NCBI RefSeq assembly: GCF_009830285.1
Contig: NZ_WUQX01000001.1
Span: forward strand, 4,588,501-4,652,500
Direction of reading: 5' to 3'
From: Sporofaciens musculi
GTDB taxonomy: Bacteria; Bacillota; Clostridia; Lachnospirales; Lachnospiraceae
DNA length: 64,000 nt
Numbering within the stretch: position 1 is the first letter of the stretch; every line of letters begins with the position of its first letter. Position numbers and translations under genes: made by a program. Of this stretch, positions 7,713 through 14,677 are shown one piece after another. A model generated the notes under the pieces. The model had not been told where the DNA came from. It worked only from the letters and a program-made list of their open reading frames with translations, and searched no databases.

Positions 7713-8402
7713 TTATTTTCTCTGTATTTCATTTACCTCAATCTTATCCATGAGCCCATCGGATGTTACACCAGGATGGGTCACACGGATACGGCAGATT
7801 TCTTCCACAAAATCATAATCTAACTTCAATTCGCTGCTGATTTTCCTGATATGCTGCCCCTTATCCATTCTTTTCATAATATCTTGGATTACCCCCGACA
7901 GGTTATCTTGTGAGGGTGACATTTTTGCTGCTTTTACATCTTCATGGAAAAGCTCAAGCCTGTCCACAGATATATTTCCATTTTCCAAATGAAGGACAGC
8001 CATTGTAAGATCGAGTCGAAATCTCCTTCTTCCGCAGCTTCCTGAATTCAAATAAAGTCTTCCGTCTTTTCGTTCTTCTGTGAAGCGATGAGAATGACCA
8101 AAAATGACTATCTGAACATCATGTAAATTCTCTGGAAGCTCCTTCTTGTCATGGACTACATAGAACTTCACGCTGTCTAAGGTAAATTCCAGATGAGCTG
8201 GCAAATGGGCCGCCCATCTGCCGTCATTATTCCCTCTTACCATAAATACAGGATTATCTGGCTGTACAGCGTTTCTAATCTCGTTATAAACCTCCTGCGT
8301 GTGAAAATCTCCGCTGTGGATGACTGCGTCGCAATTTCCAAGCATTTCCTTTACTTCGGGGCGTAGTAATCCATGAGTATCTGATATCACCAAAACTTTC
8401 AT
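7713..8402 (-). CDS. YfcE/MJ0936-type metallophosphoesterase with C-terminal extension
   Basis: A 229-residue enzyme. Residues 1-150 form the calcineurin-like fold with its metal ligands visible: SDTHG, HSGDFH, RGNNDG, VHDK and FGHSHR. Such proteins hydrolyse phosphodiesters with two metal ions. The last 70 or so residues are an added helical segment (KRMDKGQHIRKISSELKLD then ICRIRVTHPGVTSDGLMDKI) that looks like a small winged or helix-turn-helix module and is not part of the usual YfcE fold. It heads a two-gene unit with the PilZ gene. Substrate unknown. Confidence 0.9.
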   Translation of the reverse strand: MKVLVISDTHGLLRPEVKEMLGNCDAVIHSGDFHTQEVYNEIRNAVQPDNPVFMVRGNNDGRWAAHLPAHLEFTLDSVKFYVVHDKKELPENLHDVQIVIFGHSHRFTEERKDGRLYLNSGSCGRRRFRLDLTMAVLHLENGNISVDRLELFHEDVKAAKMSPSQDNLSGVIQDIMKRMDKGQHIRKISSELKLDYDFVEEICRIRVTHPGVTSDGLMDKIEVNEIQRK

Positions 8403-8435
8403 GGGAATCCCCCTCCTAATATGTTTTCTATAACC

Positions 8436-8464
8436 ATTGTATCATTGCTCTTTTCTAAATACAA
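8436..8464 (-). promoter_or_regulatory. sigma-A promoter of the phosphoesterase-PilZ unit
   Basis: On the minus strand TTGTAT (8464-8459), 17-base spacer, TACAAT (8441-8436). Confidence 0.75.
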
Positions 8465-8544
8465 TATACTCTGCTTCCCTTATCCTGCATCTATAACAAA
8501 AAAGGGCGAACAATTATACAATTCAAACCTCTTGATACAACGAA

Positions 8545-8583
8545 AAGAGGCTTGACCTCATAGATTTAAGTATCAAGCCTCTT
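8545..8583 (-). terminator. hairpin terminator after the chemoreceptor gene
   Basis: An 11-base-pair perfect stem, AAGAGGCTTGA (8545-8555) with TCAAGCCTCTT (8573-8583), followed on the minus strand by TTTTCG. A second, mutually exclusive pairing exists: CTTGATAC at 8531-8538 can pair with GTATCAAG at 8570-8577. Confidence 0.65.
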
Positions 8584-8623
8584 AACTTATTGGAGTAACA
8601 GGATCTAAACACCTTTGCTTGGT

Positions 8624-10294
8624 TCAAATACCTTGCAAATCACGATCATTTCTTGTGCGGAACCTTTGAACCAGACTTTCCAATATTTTTGCCTGCTCAG
8701 ACAACTCCCTGGATGCGGCAGAATTTTCTTCAGCAGCCGCTGCGTTGGCATGTACAACTCCGCTAATCTGGGAAACCGAATCCACCATCTGCATAAATGC
8801 ATCTGCCTGCTCGTTCGTAGATTGATCGATATCCCCTAAAAGTTCCGCCATAGTCTGTACATTGTCTCCCACCTGCTTCATGGATTGCACCGTTGCGTCA
8901 GCAACCTGAATCCCATGTTCTACTGCTGATGCAGACTTCTCAATCATTTCTGCAGTGGCGCTGGCAGCTTCTGCACTCTTACTTGCAAGATTGCGCACTT
9001 CATCTGCAACAACCGCAAAGCCTTTGCCTGTTTCGCCGGCACGCGCGGCCTCTACCGCTGCATTGAGTGCAAGTATATTTGTCTGGAAAGCAATATCCTC
9101 AATAATTTTAATGACTTTTGCAATCTCTTGTGAGGATGAGCCAATATCACCCATCGCCTGAACCATATCATCCATCTGGCGGTTGCTTTGAACAACAACC
9201 TCCCACGCTTGCCCTGAAATCTGCTTAACATGGGCAGCATTTTCCCCATCCTGCCGAGTCAAGGCTGCCACCTTATCTAATGACATCTTAAAAGCTTCCA
9301 CTGCAGCGGTCTGTTCAGTGGAGCCCTGTGCCAGTACCTGGGAATTAGATGCAAGATTTTCCGAGCCTGCCCTAACTTGCATACAACAGCGGTTAATCTG
9401 TCCGATCGTATCATTTAAAGAATTCAGGATCTGGTTGAGGGAATTCTTGATTTCCCCAAAATCTCCAATGTATTCTCGTTCGATTTCCATTGAAATATTG
9501 CCGTTGGAAATACCGCCCAGCACATAAGAAATATCCTCCACATACTGTCGAATATTGTACATCGTCTCATTTAACTGGCGGGAGAGTATCCCAAGCTCGT
9601 CCTGTCCAAAACTGCCAAAATCAATTTCCAGCTGCCCTTCTGAAACATGCTGCATTCCTTGGGACAATTTTTTAAGCGGAACAGTGATGATTACAGACAT
9701 TTTATAAGAAATCAGCAGCGCGGCAATCACAATCACAGCAAATAATATATCCTGAACTATGACGCTTCGGTTGGTCTGTGAAACAGCCTGGTTTTTAAAA
9801 TTTTCTGCTTTTGCTTGGGAATCAATGGAAATCTCCTGTGCAATCGCCGTTGTATCGGCAATCAATGCTTCAAACTGTTTCACCTCATCCTGTACCTGTT
9901 CTTGTTCGGATAATAAACGACTAATCTCAGCATACGTAGCCTCCAATGCGGACAACTTTTCCTCAAAAGCCTTTATCTTCGCAGTATCGATTACGCCGGC
10001 CTCCCTAAGCGCAGTCAATTCTGCCTGAGCATTTTTACAGGCATTCTCGTACTCATCCGTCAGTTGAGTACCTCCTGTCAGCACCATATAATTGGCTGCG
10101 TTTTCTATTCTGCAAACATCTTTAAGCAGCGCAACAGAAGAAATCGCGCTCATATGCGGACCTGTATACAAATCTACAGAAAGGTTTGAAACACCGCGTA
10201 AGTTAGTGAGCGAAAATGCATTTAATGCAACCAAAATAATCAGCAGAAACCCAAAGCCTATTGTCAGTTTCCCCCGAATTTTTAAGTATCTCAT
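8624..10294 (-). CDS. methyl-accepting chemotaxis protein
   Basis: A 556-residue membrane chemoreceptor. It has an N-terminal membrane helix (residues about 10-30), a periplasm-facing four-helix-bundle sensor of about 150 residues, a second membrane helix near residues 180-200, a HAMP domain and a long cytoplasmic signalling coil. The hairpin tip is the invariant IIEDIAFQTNILALNAAVEA followed by GKGFAVVADEVRNLA, which docks CheA and CheW. No C-terminal pentapeptide tether for CheR is seen. It has its own promoter inside a broken HAD gene. No che or fli genes lie in the window. Ligand unknown. Confidence 0.95.
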   Translation of the reverse strand: MRYLKIRGKLTIGFGFLLIILVALNAFSLTNLRGVSNLSVDLYTGPHMSAISSVALLKDVCRIENAANYMVLTGGTQLTDEYENACKNAQAELTALREAGVIDTAKIKAFEEKLSALEATYAEISRLLSEQEQVQDEVKQFEALIADTTAIAQEISIDSQAKAENFKNQAVSQTNRSVIVQDILFAVIVIAALLISYKMSVIITVPLKKLSQGMQHVSEGQLEIDFGSFGQDELGILSRQLNETMYNIRQYVEDISYVLGGISNGNISMEIEREYIGDFGEIKNSLNQILNSLNDTIGQINRCCMQVRAGSENLASNSQVLAQGSTEQTAAVEAFKMSLDKVAALTRQDGENAAHVKQISGQAWEVVVQSNRQMDDMVQAMGDIGSSSQEIAKVIKIIEDIAFQTNILALNAAVEAARAGETGKGFAVVADEVRNLASKSAEAASATAEMIEKSASAVEHGIQVADATVQSMKQVGDNVQTMAELLGDIDQSTNEQADAFMQMVDSVSQISGVVHANAAAAEENSAASRELSEQAKILESLVQRFRTRNDRDLQGI

Positions 10295-10305
10295 GACTAT
10301 ACTCC

Positions 10306-10503
10306 TTATGTATTTTTAAAATCTTCTAATCTACTCAAAGTACAGCTGTAAATGTGTATGTGATTCGTATTATAACATAAGGTATTTGTTTTTTCCAGAT
10401 ATAATTTGGAACTCTCCAAAAAGGAAATATCTATTTGTTCCCATAAATCCATTGAATTGTGAAGCGTACCGTCCAGATCAAAAATTGCTGCTTCAAAGTT
10501 CAT
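10306..10503 (-). pseudogene. HAD-family phosphatase remnant, N-terminal fragment
   Basis: The ATG at 10503 overlaps the end of thiE by 11 bases, as in an operon. The first 30 residues are a clear HAD start with the catalytic DxD (AAIFDLDGTLHNSMDLWEQ). After about 10413 the homology stops and the frame runs through the chemoreceptor promoter to a stop at 10306. Cap domain and all later catalytic motifs are missing, so this cannot be an active phosphatase. HAD genes often close thiamine operons, so it is probably the deleted last gene of this one. Confidence 0.8.
10369..10397 (-). promoter_or_regulatory. promoter of the chemoreceptor gene
   Basis: On the minus strand TGGAAA (10397-10392), 17-base spacer, perfect TATAAT (10374-10369). 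It lies inside the frame of the HAD remnant and about 75 bases from the chemoreceptor start. Confidence 0.6.
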
Positions 10504-11134
10504 TCATAGGTTCCTTTCCCAAAAATAATGATCTCAATGTGGATGCCGATTTCTTTATGTCTGATTCGGCAATTACTGCGGAAACAACTGCCAGCCCGTC
10601 AATCCCCATAGACTTAAATAGCATTGCATTTTCCCTGTTAATGCCCCCGATCACGACAATCGGTATATCAACTGCCCTGCGGATTTCTCTAAGCTCCTCC
10701 ATAGATACATATTTCGCATCCGGCTTAGTCTCCGTTGGGAACATAGCGCCCACGCCCAGATAATCAGCTTTGGCTTCCACCGCCTTCACGGCTTCTGCTA
10801 CGGAACCGGCTGAAACACCGAGCAGCTTATCTTTACCAATAACCTTTCGGACAATATCCGCAGGAATATCTTTTTGCCCGATATGTACCCCGGCTGCTCC
10901 TACTGCCATAGCAATGTCGATACGGTCATTTATGATAAGCGGTATGCCGTATCCGTCAGTAATCTTTTTTATTTCCAACGCCAACATATAAAAATCTAAT
11001 GCCGAAATCTCTTTTTCTCTAAGTTGTACCATCGTGCAGCCGCCAGCGACTGCCTGCACTACTGCCTCTCCCAAAGTCCTGGTACTCATCATCTTACGAT
11101 CTGTCACAAGGTATAAAGAATAATCAGGTTTCAT
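10493..11134 (-). CDS. thiE: thiamine phosphate synthase
   Basis: A 213-residue TIM-barrel enzyme that joins hydroxymethylpyrimidine diphosphate and thiazole phosphate to give thiamine phosphate. Motifs in order: LYLVTDR, MVQLREK, LIINDR, GVHIGQKD, GVGAMFPTETKPDA and VVIGGI, all expected of ThiE. Length is normal. It follows thiD by three bases, so the two are translated from one message, and it overlaps the HAD remnant downstream. Expression should depend on the TPP riboswitches upstream of tenA. Confidence 0.96.
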   Translation of the reverse strand: MKPDYSLYLVTDRKMMSTRTLGEAVVQAVAGGCTMVQLREKEISALDFYMLALEIKKITDGYGIPLIINDRIDIAMAVGAAGVHIGQKDIPADIVRKVIGKDKLLGVSAGSVAEAVKAVEAKADYLGVGAMFPTETKPDAKYVSMEELREIRRAVDIPIVVIGGINRENAMLFKSMGIDGLAVVSAVIAESDIKKSASTLRSLFLGKEPMNEL

Positions 11135-11137
11135 TTC

Positions 11138-11950
11138 CTACCCCTCCCTTTCTTCCCTCAGCCCATATTGGTAGAGGTGCCAAAAATGGTGTGTTGGGCC
11201 GCAGCCTTTCCCGATGTCAAGGGAATGGCTGAGCGCCATTGTCACATAATCCTTTGCTTTTTGGACTGCCTCCCGTAACCCCATGCCCCTTGCAAGCTGT
11301 GAAGCAACAGCAGCGGAAAACGTGCAGCCTGTCCCATGCGTATTTTTCGTATCAATTCGGGCAGTGTCAAAATGCCAAACCTCTTTGCCGTCAAACAGGA
11401 CATCCAACGCATTCCCTGCTGCATGGCCGCCCTTGATAACGACTGCCTTACATCCAATTGTATGGATTGCTCTTGCAGCTTTTTCCATTTCTTCAACTGA
11501 ATTGATCCTGCTTCCCGTTATTTTTTCCGCTTCCGGAATATTCGGTGTCAGTACGTCAGCAAGAGGGATAACTGTTCCAATCAGCGTTTTGATTGCCGCA
11601 GGCTCCATAAGCGGACATCCGTTCTTCGCATACATCACAGGGTCAATTACAATATTTTCCGGATGGTAATATTTCAGTTTTTCGACAACTTCTTCCATAC
11701 AGTCCGGTGCGGAAAGCATACCGACTTTCACTGCATCAACCTCAATATCTTCAAAAACAGCATCAATCTGTTTGCCGATCATATCCGGACTAACATCCTG
11801 AATACCGAGCACCCTGCCTGTGTTTTCTGCCACAACAGATACAATGACGCTCATGCCATATACACCATGTACGGAAAATGTCTTTAAGTCTGCCTGTATG
11901 CCCGCACCGCCGCTACAGTCAGACCCTGCAATGCTTAATACTTTTTTCAT
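11138..11950 (-). CDS. thiD: hydroxymethylpyrimidine / phosphomethylpyrimidine kinase
   Basis: A 270-residue ribokinase-fold enzyme that phosphorylates HMP and then HMP phosphate. It opens with KKVLSIAGSDCSGGAGIQAD, the ThiD signature, and has the catalytic anion-hole segment NTHGTGCTFSAAVAS near the C-terminus. The start at 11950 has GGAGAGG upstream; the frame stays open for 94 more codons upstream but that stretch has no ThiD similarity. It sits between tenA (112-base gap) and thiE. With TenA this makes HMP salvage from degraded thiamine possible; no thiC or thiazole genes are in the window. Confidence 0.96.
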   Translation of the reverse strand: MKKVLSIAGSDCSGGAGIQADLKTFSVHGVYGMSVIVSVVAENTGRVLGIQDVSPDMIGKQIDAVFEDIEVDAVKVGMLSAPDCMEEVVEKLKYYHPENIVIDPVMYAKNGCPLMEPAAIKTLIGTVIPLADVLTPNIPEAEKITGSRINSVEEMEKAARAIHTIGCKAVVIKGGHAAGNALDVLFDGKEVWHFDTARIDTKNTHGTGCTFSAAVASQLARGMGLREAVQKAKDYVTMALSHSLDIGKGCGPTHHFWHLYQYGLREEREG

Positions 11951-12062
11951 TGTATAATCCTCTCCTTTGCTTCTTTTGGGAAAACAATAAACTAAGTTAT
12001 GCCACTCACTGATATACTGCTTTCCCTGCCTGTAAATTCGTTGTTTACCCCAATTCCATCTC

Positions 12063-12722
12063 TCATGCCTTTTTCCTCTGGTAAGCCATATTCCAGAAAT
12101 CAAGTTCCAGATAACCCGCTCTTTCAAAAATACTTTCCAGCTTTTTCTGCTCTGCTTCAGAAAGACTCCCACACTTCTTATCTGCAAAGTCACACCATTC
12201 CTTACAGCTATCAGCATATCGATCATCGGCATAATCCGAAATGAAATCCCAATATCTTGATTTCAGACTTTCCGGTTCCTCTGCAAGTTTCCGGAATATG
12301 TAACTGTAACTCAACATACACGGAAGTACCGCCATAAGTATTTCACATCCATTTCCACGCTTTGCAGTTTCAAACAGGAAATCAATATAATTCTGGTTTT
12401 CCGGCAATGGTGCAATAAACTCTATGTCATCATCCGTCATGCCAAACTGCCTCAGATAGTTCAGGCGAATCGCCGATTCCGTATCTGTAACAAAGCTCAG
12501 GATAGAATAATAAAGCTGGATTTCCCTTAGTGTCTCCGCATGGTATATTGCCTTTCCATACACACGGGCATAATTTTTCAGATAGATGCTGTCCTGTACC
12601 ATGTATTCCTTAAAATCCTCAATGGGAAGTTTTCCCTCCTTCATCTCCTGTACAAACGTAGTGGCGATACACTTGTCCCAGACAGGCTTATTCTGTTTCA
12701 AAATACCCTCCATAAATGACAT
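12063..12722 (-). CDS. tenA: TenA family thiaminase II / aminopyrimidine aminohydrolase
   Basis: A 219-residue all-helical enzyme that releases HMP from aminopyrimidine breakdown products of thiamine. Family features: KPVWDKCIATTFVQEMKEG at the start, YMVQDSIYLKNYARVYGKA in the middle, and the catalytic-Cys segment AVLPCMLSYSYI. The start at 12722 has AAGGAGG eight bases upstream. An upstream in-frame codon at 12761 falls inside the riboswitch terminator and is rejected. It is the first gene of tenA-thiD-thiE-(HAD remnant), placed directly downstream of two TPP aptamers with terminators. Confidence 0.95.
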   Translation of the reverse strand: MSFMEGILKQNKPVWDKCIATTFVQEMKEGKLPIEDFKEYMVQDSIYLKNYARVYGKAIYHAETLREIQLYYSILSFVTDTESAIRLNYLRQFGMTDDDIEFIAPLPENQNYIDFLFETAKRGNGCEILMAVLPCMLSYSYIFRKLAEEPESLKSRYWDFISDYADDRYADSCKEWCDFADKKCGSLSEAEQKKLESIFERAGYLELDFWNMAYQRKKA

Positions 12723-12741
12723 TTCCTTTGCCTCCTTGCGG

Positions 12742-12776
12742 TAAAAAAATAGAGCTTCCAAATATTTAGAAGCTCT
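12742..12776 (-). terminator. intrinsic terminator of the proximal TPP riboswitch
   Basis: On the minus strand AGAGCTTC (12776-12769) pairs with GAAGCTCT (12758-12751), followed by ATTTTTTT (12750-12742). It ends six bases before the tenA ribosome binding site. Confidence 0.9.
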
Positions 12777-12806
12777 TTCAGACGCAGTACGGCGTAAGAA
12801 ATTGCT

Positions 12807-12876
12807 TCCCTACGCCGGTATTAGCCAACAGGTCAAGAGGTCAGGTCTTACCTTTTTCAACTTGTTCAGTTCCCTC
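12807..12876 (-). promoter_or_regulatory. TPP riboswitch aptamer 2 (proximal)
   Basis: On the minus strand the conserved 3' half is visible: GACCTGACC, then GACCTGTTGGCTAATACC, then GGCGTAGGGA, with GAGGGAACTGAAC closing P1 at the 5' side. The pyrimidine-sensing T-loop reads TTGAAAAAGG instead of the usual CTGAGA, so one of the most conserved purines is changed. Its 3' P1 strand GGCGTA can pair with TACGCC downstream (12794-12799 region), a plausible antiterminator competing with the aptamer. Confidence 0.85.
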
Positions 12877-12903
12877 GCAAACACATATCACTCTTATTCA
12901 GTT

Positions 12904-12934
12904 AAAAAAAGACATTCCATGCGCAGGGAATATC
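12904..12934 (-). terminator. intrinsic terminator of the distal TPP riboswitch
   Basis: On the minus strand GATATTCC (12934-12927) pairs with GGAATGTC (12918-12911), followed by TTTTTTT (12910-12904). The adjacent TCCCTGCG can instead pair with CGTAGGGA of the aptamer P1 strand, giving a direct TPP-dependent switch. A smaller AATACG/CGTATT stem with a T4 tail lies just upstream, near 12938-12956. Confidence 0.88.
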
Positions 12935-12961
12935 CTAAAAAATACGGTATCGTATTATTCA

Positions 12962-13037
12962 GCTCCCTACGTTGGTATTAGCCAACAGGTTCAAAGGGTC
13001 AGGTTTTGCCTTCTCAACTACACTGTAGTCCCCCTGC
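12962..13037 (-). promoter_or_regulatory. TPP riboswitch aptamer 1 (distal)
   Basis: On the minus strand a full TPP aptamer is readable: GGGGGACTACAGTGTAGTTG, then the T-loop TTGAGAAGGC, AAAACCTGACCCTTTG, AACCTGTTGGCTAATACC and AACGTAGGGAG. The pyrimidine-binding GAGA and pyrophosphate-side GAACCTG..TAATACC elements match the consensus. Located directly after the promoter and before a terminator. Confidence 0.95.
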
Positions 13038-13046
13038 TCAGATAAT

Positions 13047-13075
13047 AGTATAGATGATATGGGATTGAAAGTCAA
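13047..13075 (-). promoter_or_regulatory. sigma-A promoter of the thiamine operon
   Basis: On the minus strand TTGACT (13075-13070), 17-base spacer, TATACT (13052-13047). Transcription would start about ten bases before aptamer 1. Confidence 0.85.
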
Positions 13076-13198
13076 TAGAATTATTCAACAGGTCAAGCCC
13101 ACCTTTTCATGGATAGATTTCTCCTCAAATTCCAGCACTTCTATATATAAACAAAAAGAGACGTTTCCTCATCTTTCGGAATTACGCCTCTTACTAAA

Positions 13199-13273
13199 TC
13201 GGGGTAACAGGATTCGAACCTGCGACCTCACGGCCCCCAGCCGTGCGCTCTAACCAAACTGAGCCATACCCCG
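13199..13273 (-). tRNA. tRNA-Pro, anticodon GGG
   Basis: A 75-base cloverleaf is readable on the minus strand: acceptor CGGGGTA/TACCCCG with discriminator A, D arm GCTC/GAGC, anticodon arm CACGG-CTGGGGG-CCGTG, and T arm GCAGG-TTCGAAT-CCTGT. Anticodon GGG reads proline CCC and CCU. The 3' CCA is not encoded. Confidence 0.97.
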
Positions 13274-13387
13274 TTAGTATTATTTTAACGAATCTTGCCC
13301 AATAATGCAAGCATTATTTTCAATTCTGTGTTAAAATATAATAAAATCTATATAACCAATCTAAAAAACAAGAAAGGAGTTTAATAA

Positions 13388-14185
13388 ATGAAAGTAATCG
13401 TAATCGGTCCCCATGGCAAAATGGGCAGGCTAATTACAATGGCTGCCGCCTCCCGCAACGATATGGAGTTGGTTGCCGGCGTCGCACCCAAAGGGCGCAG
13501 CTACATCGGACAAGATCTTGGAGCTGTCGCCATGATTGGTTCTGAACTTGGCGTTTCGGTAACGGATGACTTGGAAAGCGTAATCGAGCTTGGTGACGTT
13601 ATCATCGATTTCTCCACAAAGGAGATGGCGATGGAGGTTTTAGAGCTTGCTATTGCTCACAAGAAGGCTCTGGTATGTGGAACCACCGGCTTCCATCCAG
13701 AAGAAATGCAGAAGTTCCAAAACGCGGCCAAAGAAATTCCTATGCTCTATGCCGCCAATACCTCTAAGCTGGTCAATATAATGAACCGGCTGCTGGAGCT
13801 GGTAACTTCGACTCTGAAAGACGAGATCGACATCGAGATTCTTGAGATGCATGACCAGTGGAAAAAAGACGCACCCAGCGGAACCTCGAAAGAGATGGGC
13901 GAAATCATGGCACATGCCCTTGGAAAAGAGTTGGACGAGATTGCAGTCTACGGACGGGAAGGCGCTTCTCCACGCAAGTCTGGAACCATTGGCTACCATT
14001 CTCTACGGGCAGGGAATATTCCAAGCAGTCACACGGTATTTTTCGGCGGCATGGGAGAACGTTTGGAGATTACCCACCATTCCTATAACTGGGAATGCTT
14101 TGCAAGGGGAGCGTGCGACTGTGCCGCCTTCCTTGCAAACCAAGGGCCTGGCTTTTACACCATCAAGGATGTTTTGAATCTGTAG
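13388..14185 (+). CDS. dapB: 4-hydroxy-tetrahydrodipicolinate reductase
   Basis: A 265-residue NAD(P)H enzyme of lysine and diaminopimelate synthesis. N-terminal Rossmann motif is VIGPHGKMGRLI (the usual form is GxxGxMG), then VIIDFSTKEMAMEVL, ALVCGTTGF, and the catalytic/substrate loop. That loop reads EMHDQWKKDAPSGTS: the first His and the Lys of the usual E-x-H-H-x-x-K-x-D-x-P-S-G-T motif are present, but the second His is Asp. AAGGAG precedes the ATG at 13388. It is followed 80 bases later by the YbjQ-like gene. dapA is not nearby, so this may be a second or diverged copy. Confidence 0.88.
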   Translation: MKVIVIGPHGKMGRLITMAAASRNDMELVAGVAPKGRSYIGQDLGAVAMIGSELGVSVTDDLESVIELGDVIIDFSTKEMAMEVLELAIAHKKALVCGTTGFHPEEMQKFQNAAKEIPMLYAANTSKLVNIMNRLLELVTSTLKDEIDIEILEMHDQWKKDAPSGTSKEMGEIMAHALGKELDEIAVYGREGASPRKSGTIGYHSLRAGNIPSSHTVFFGGMGERLEITHHSYNWECFARGACDCAAFLANQGPGFYTIKDVLNL

Positions 14186-14265
14186 ACCAAAATCCAGCAT
14201 TATCAATGATGTCATCAGTCTAAATGCCACCCTCAAATCTAACGCACAAATCAGGAGGAAAGAAC

Positions 14266-14580
14266 ATGTTATTAGTAAATACAGATTATATCACAGGAAA
14301 AAAACTTGAGATGATTGGCATGGTGCGCGGCACCATGATTCAATCCGTACACTTGGGCAAAGACATTATGAACAGCTTCCGTACCTTGGTAGGGGGAGAA
14401 CTTACCTCCTACACAGATATGATGAATGAGGCAAGGGCAATCGCAACTAAGCGCATGGCCGAGGATGCCCAGGCAATGGGCGCAGACGCAGTAGTCAATA
14501 TTCGCTACGCCTCCAGCTCTATCGTTCAGGGAGCCGCCGAGGTCCTTGCTTACGGAACTGCAGTTAAATTTATCGACTAA
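14266..14580 (+). CDS. YbjQ family (heavy-metal-binding-domain-like) protein
   Basis: A 104-residue cytoplasmic protein of the YbjQ/UPF0145 family, a pentameric fold of unknown function. Typical parts are the start LLVNTDYITGKKLEMIGMVRG, then the AIATKRMAEDAQAMGADAVV helix, and NIRYASSSIVQGAAEVLAYG at the end. I chose the start at 14266 because GGAGGAAAG lies just upstream; the frame extends to 14224 without a site. The gene is downstream of dapB in the same direction and is followed by a long inverted repeat. Confidence 0.9.
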   Translation: MLLVNTDYITGKKLEMIGMVRGTMIQSVHLGKDIMNSFRTLVGGELTSYTDMMNEARAIATKRMAEDAQAMGADAVVNIRYASSSIVQGAAEVLAYGTAVKFID

Positions 14581-14585
14581 TTTAT

Positions 14586-14668
14586 TGGGGAAATGTTATC
14601 TCTCTGTCATCTATACTGCGAGACTATATCACTCGTATCTGCATATGACAGGAAATAACATTTCCCCA
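14586..14668. repeat. 83-base nested inverted repeat
   Basis: The outer arms (14586-14599 and 14655-14668) pair perfectly over 14 bases, with inner stems CTGTCAT/ATGACAG and CGAG/CTCG. It lies between the convergent YbjQ and helicase genes. There is no clear T tract, so it could be a terminator, a folded RNA or a small palindromic element. Confidence 0.75.
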
Positions 14669-14677
14669 TATTACGTT

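Noticed and set aside
11951..12232. N-terminal extension of 94 codons for thiD
   Set aside because: It overlaps the tenA end and has no ThiD similarity; the ATG at 11950 has a good ribosome binding site.
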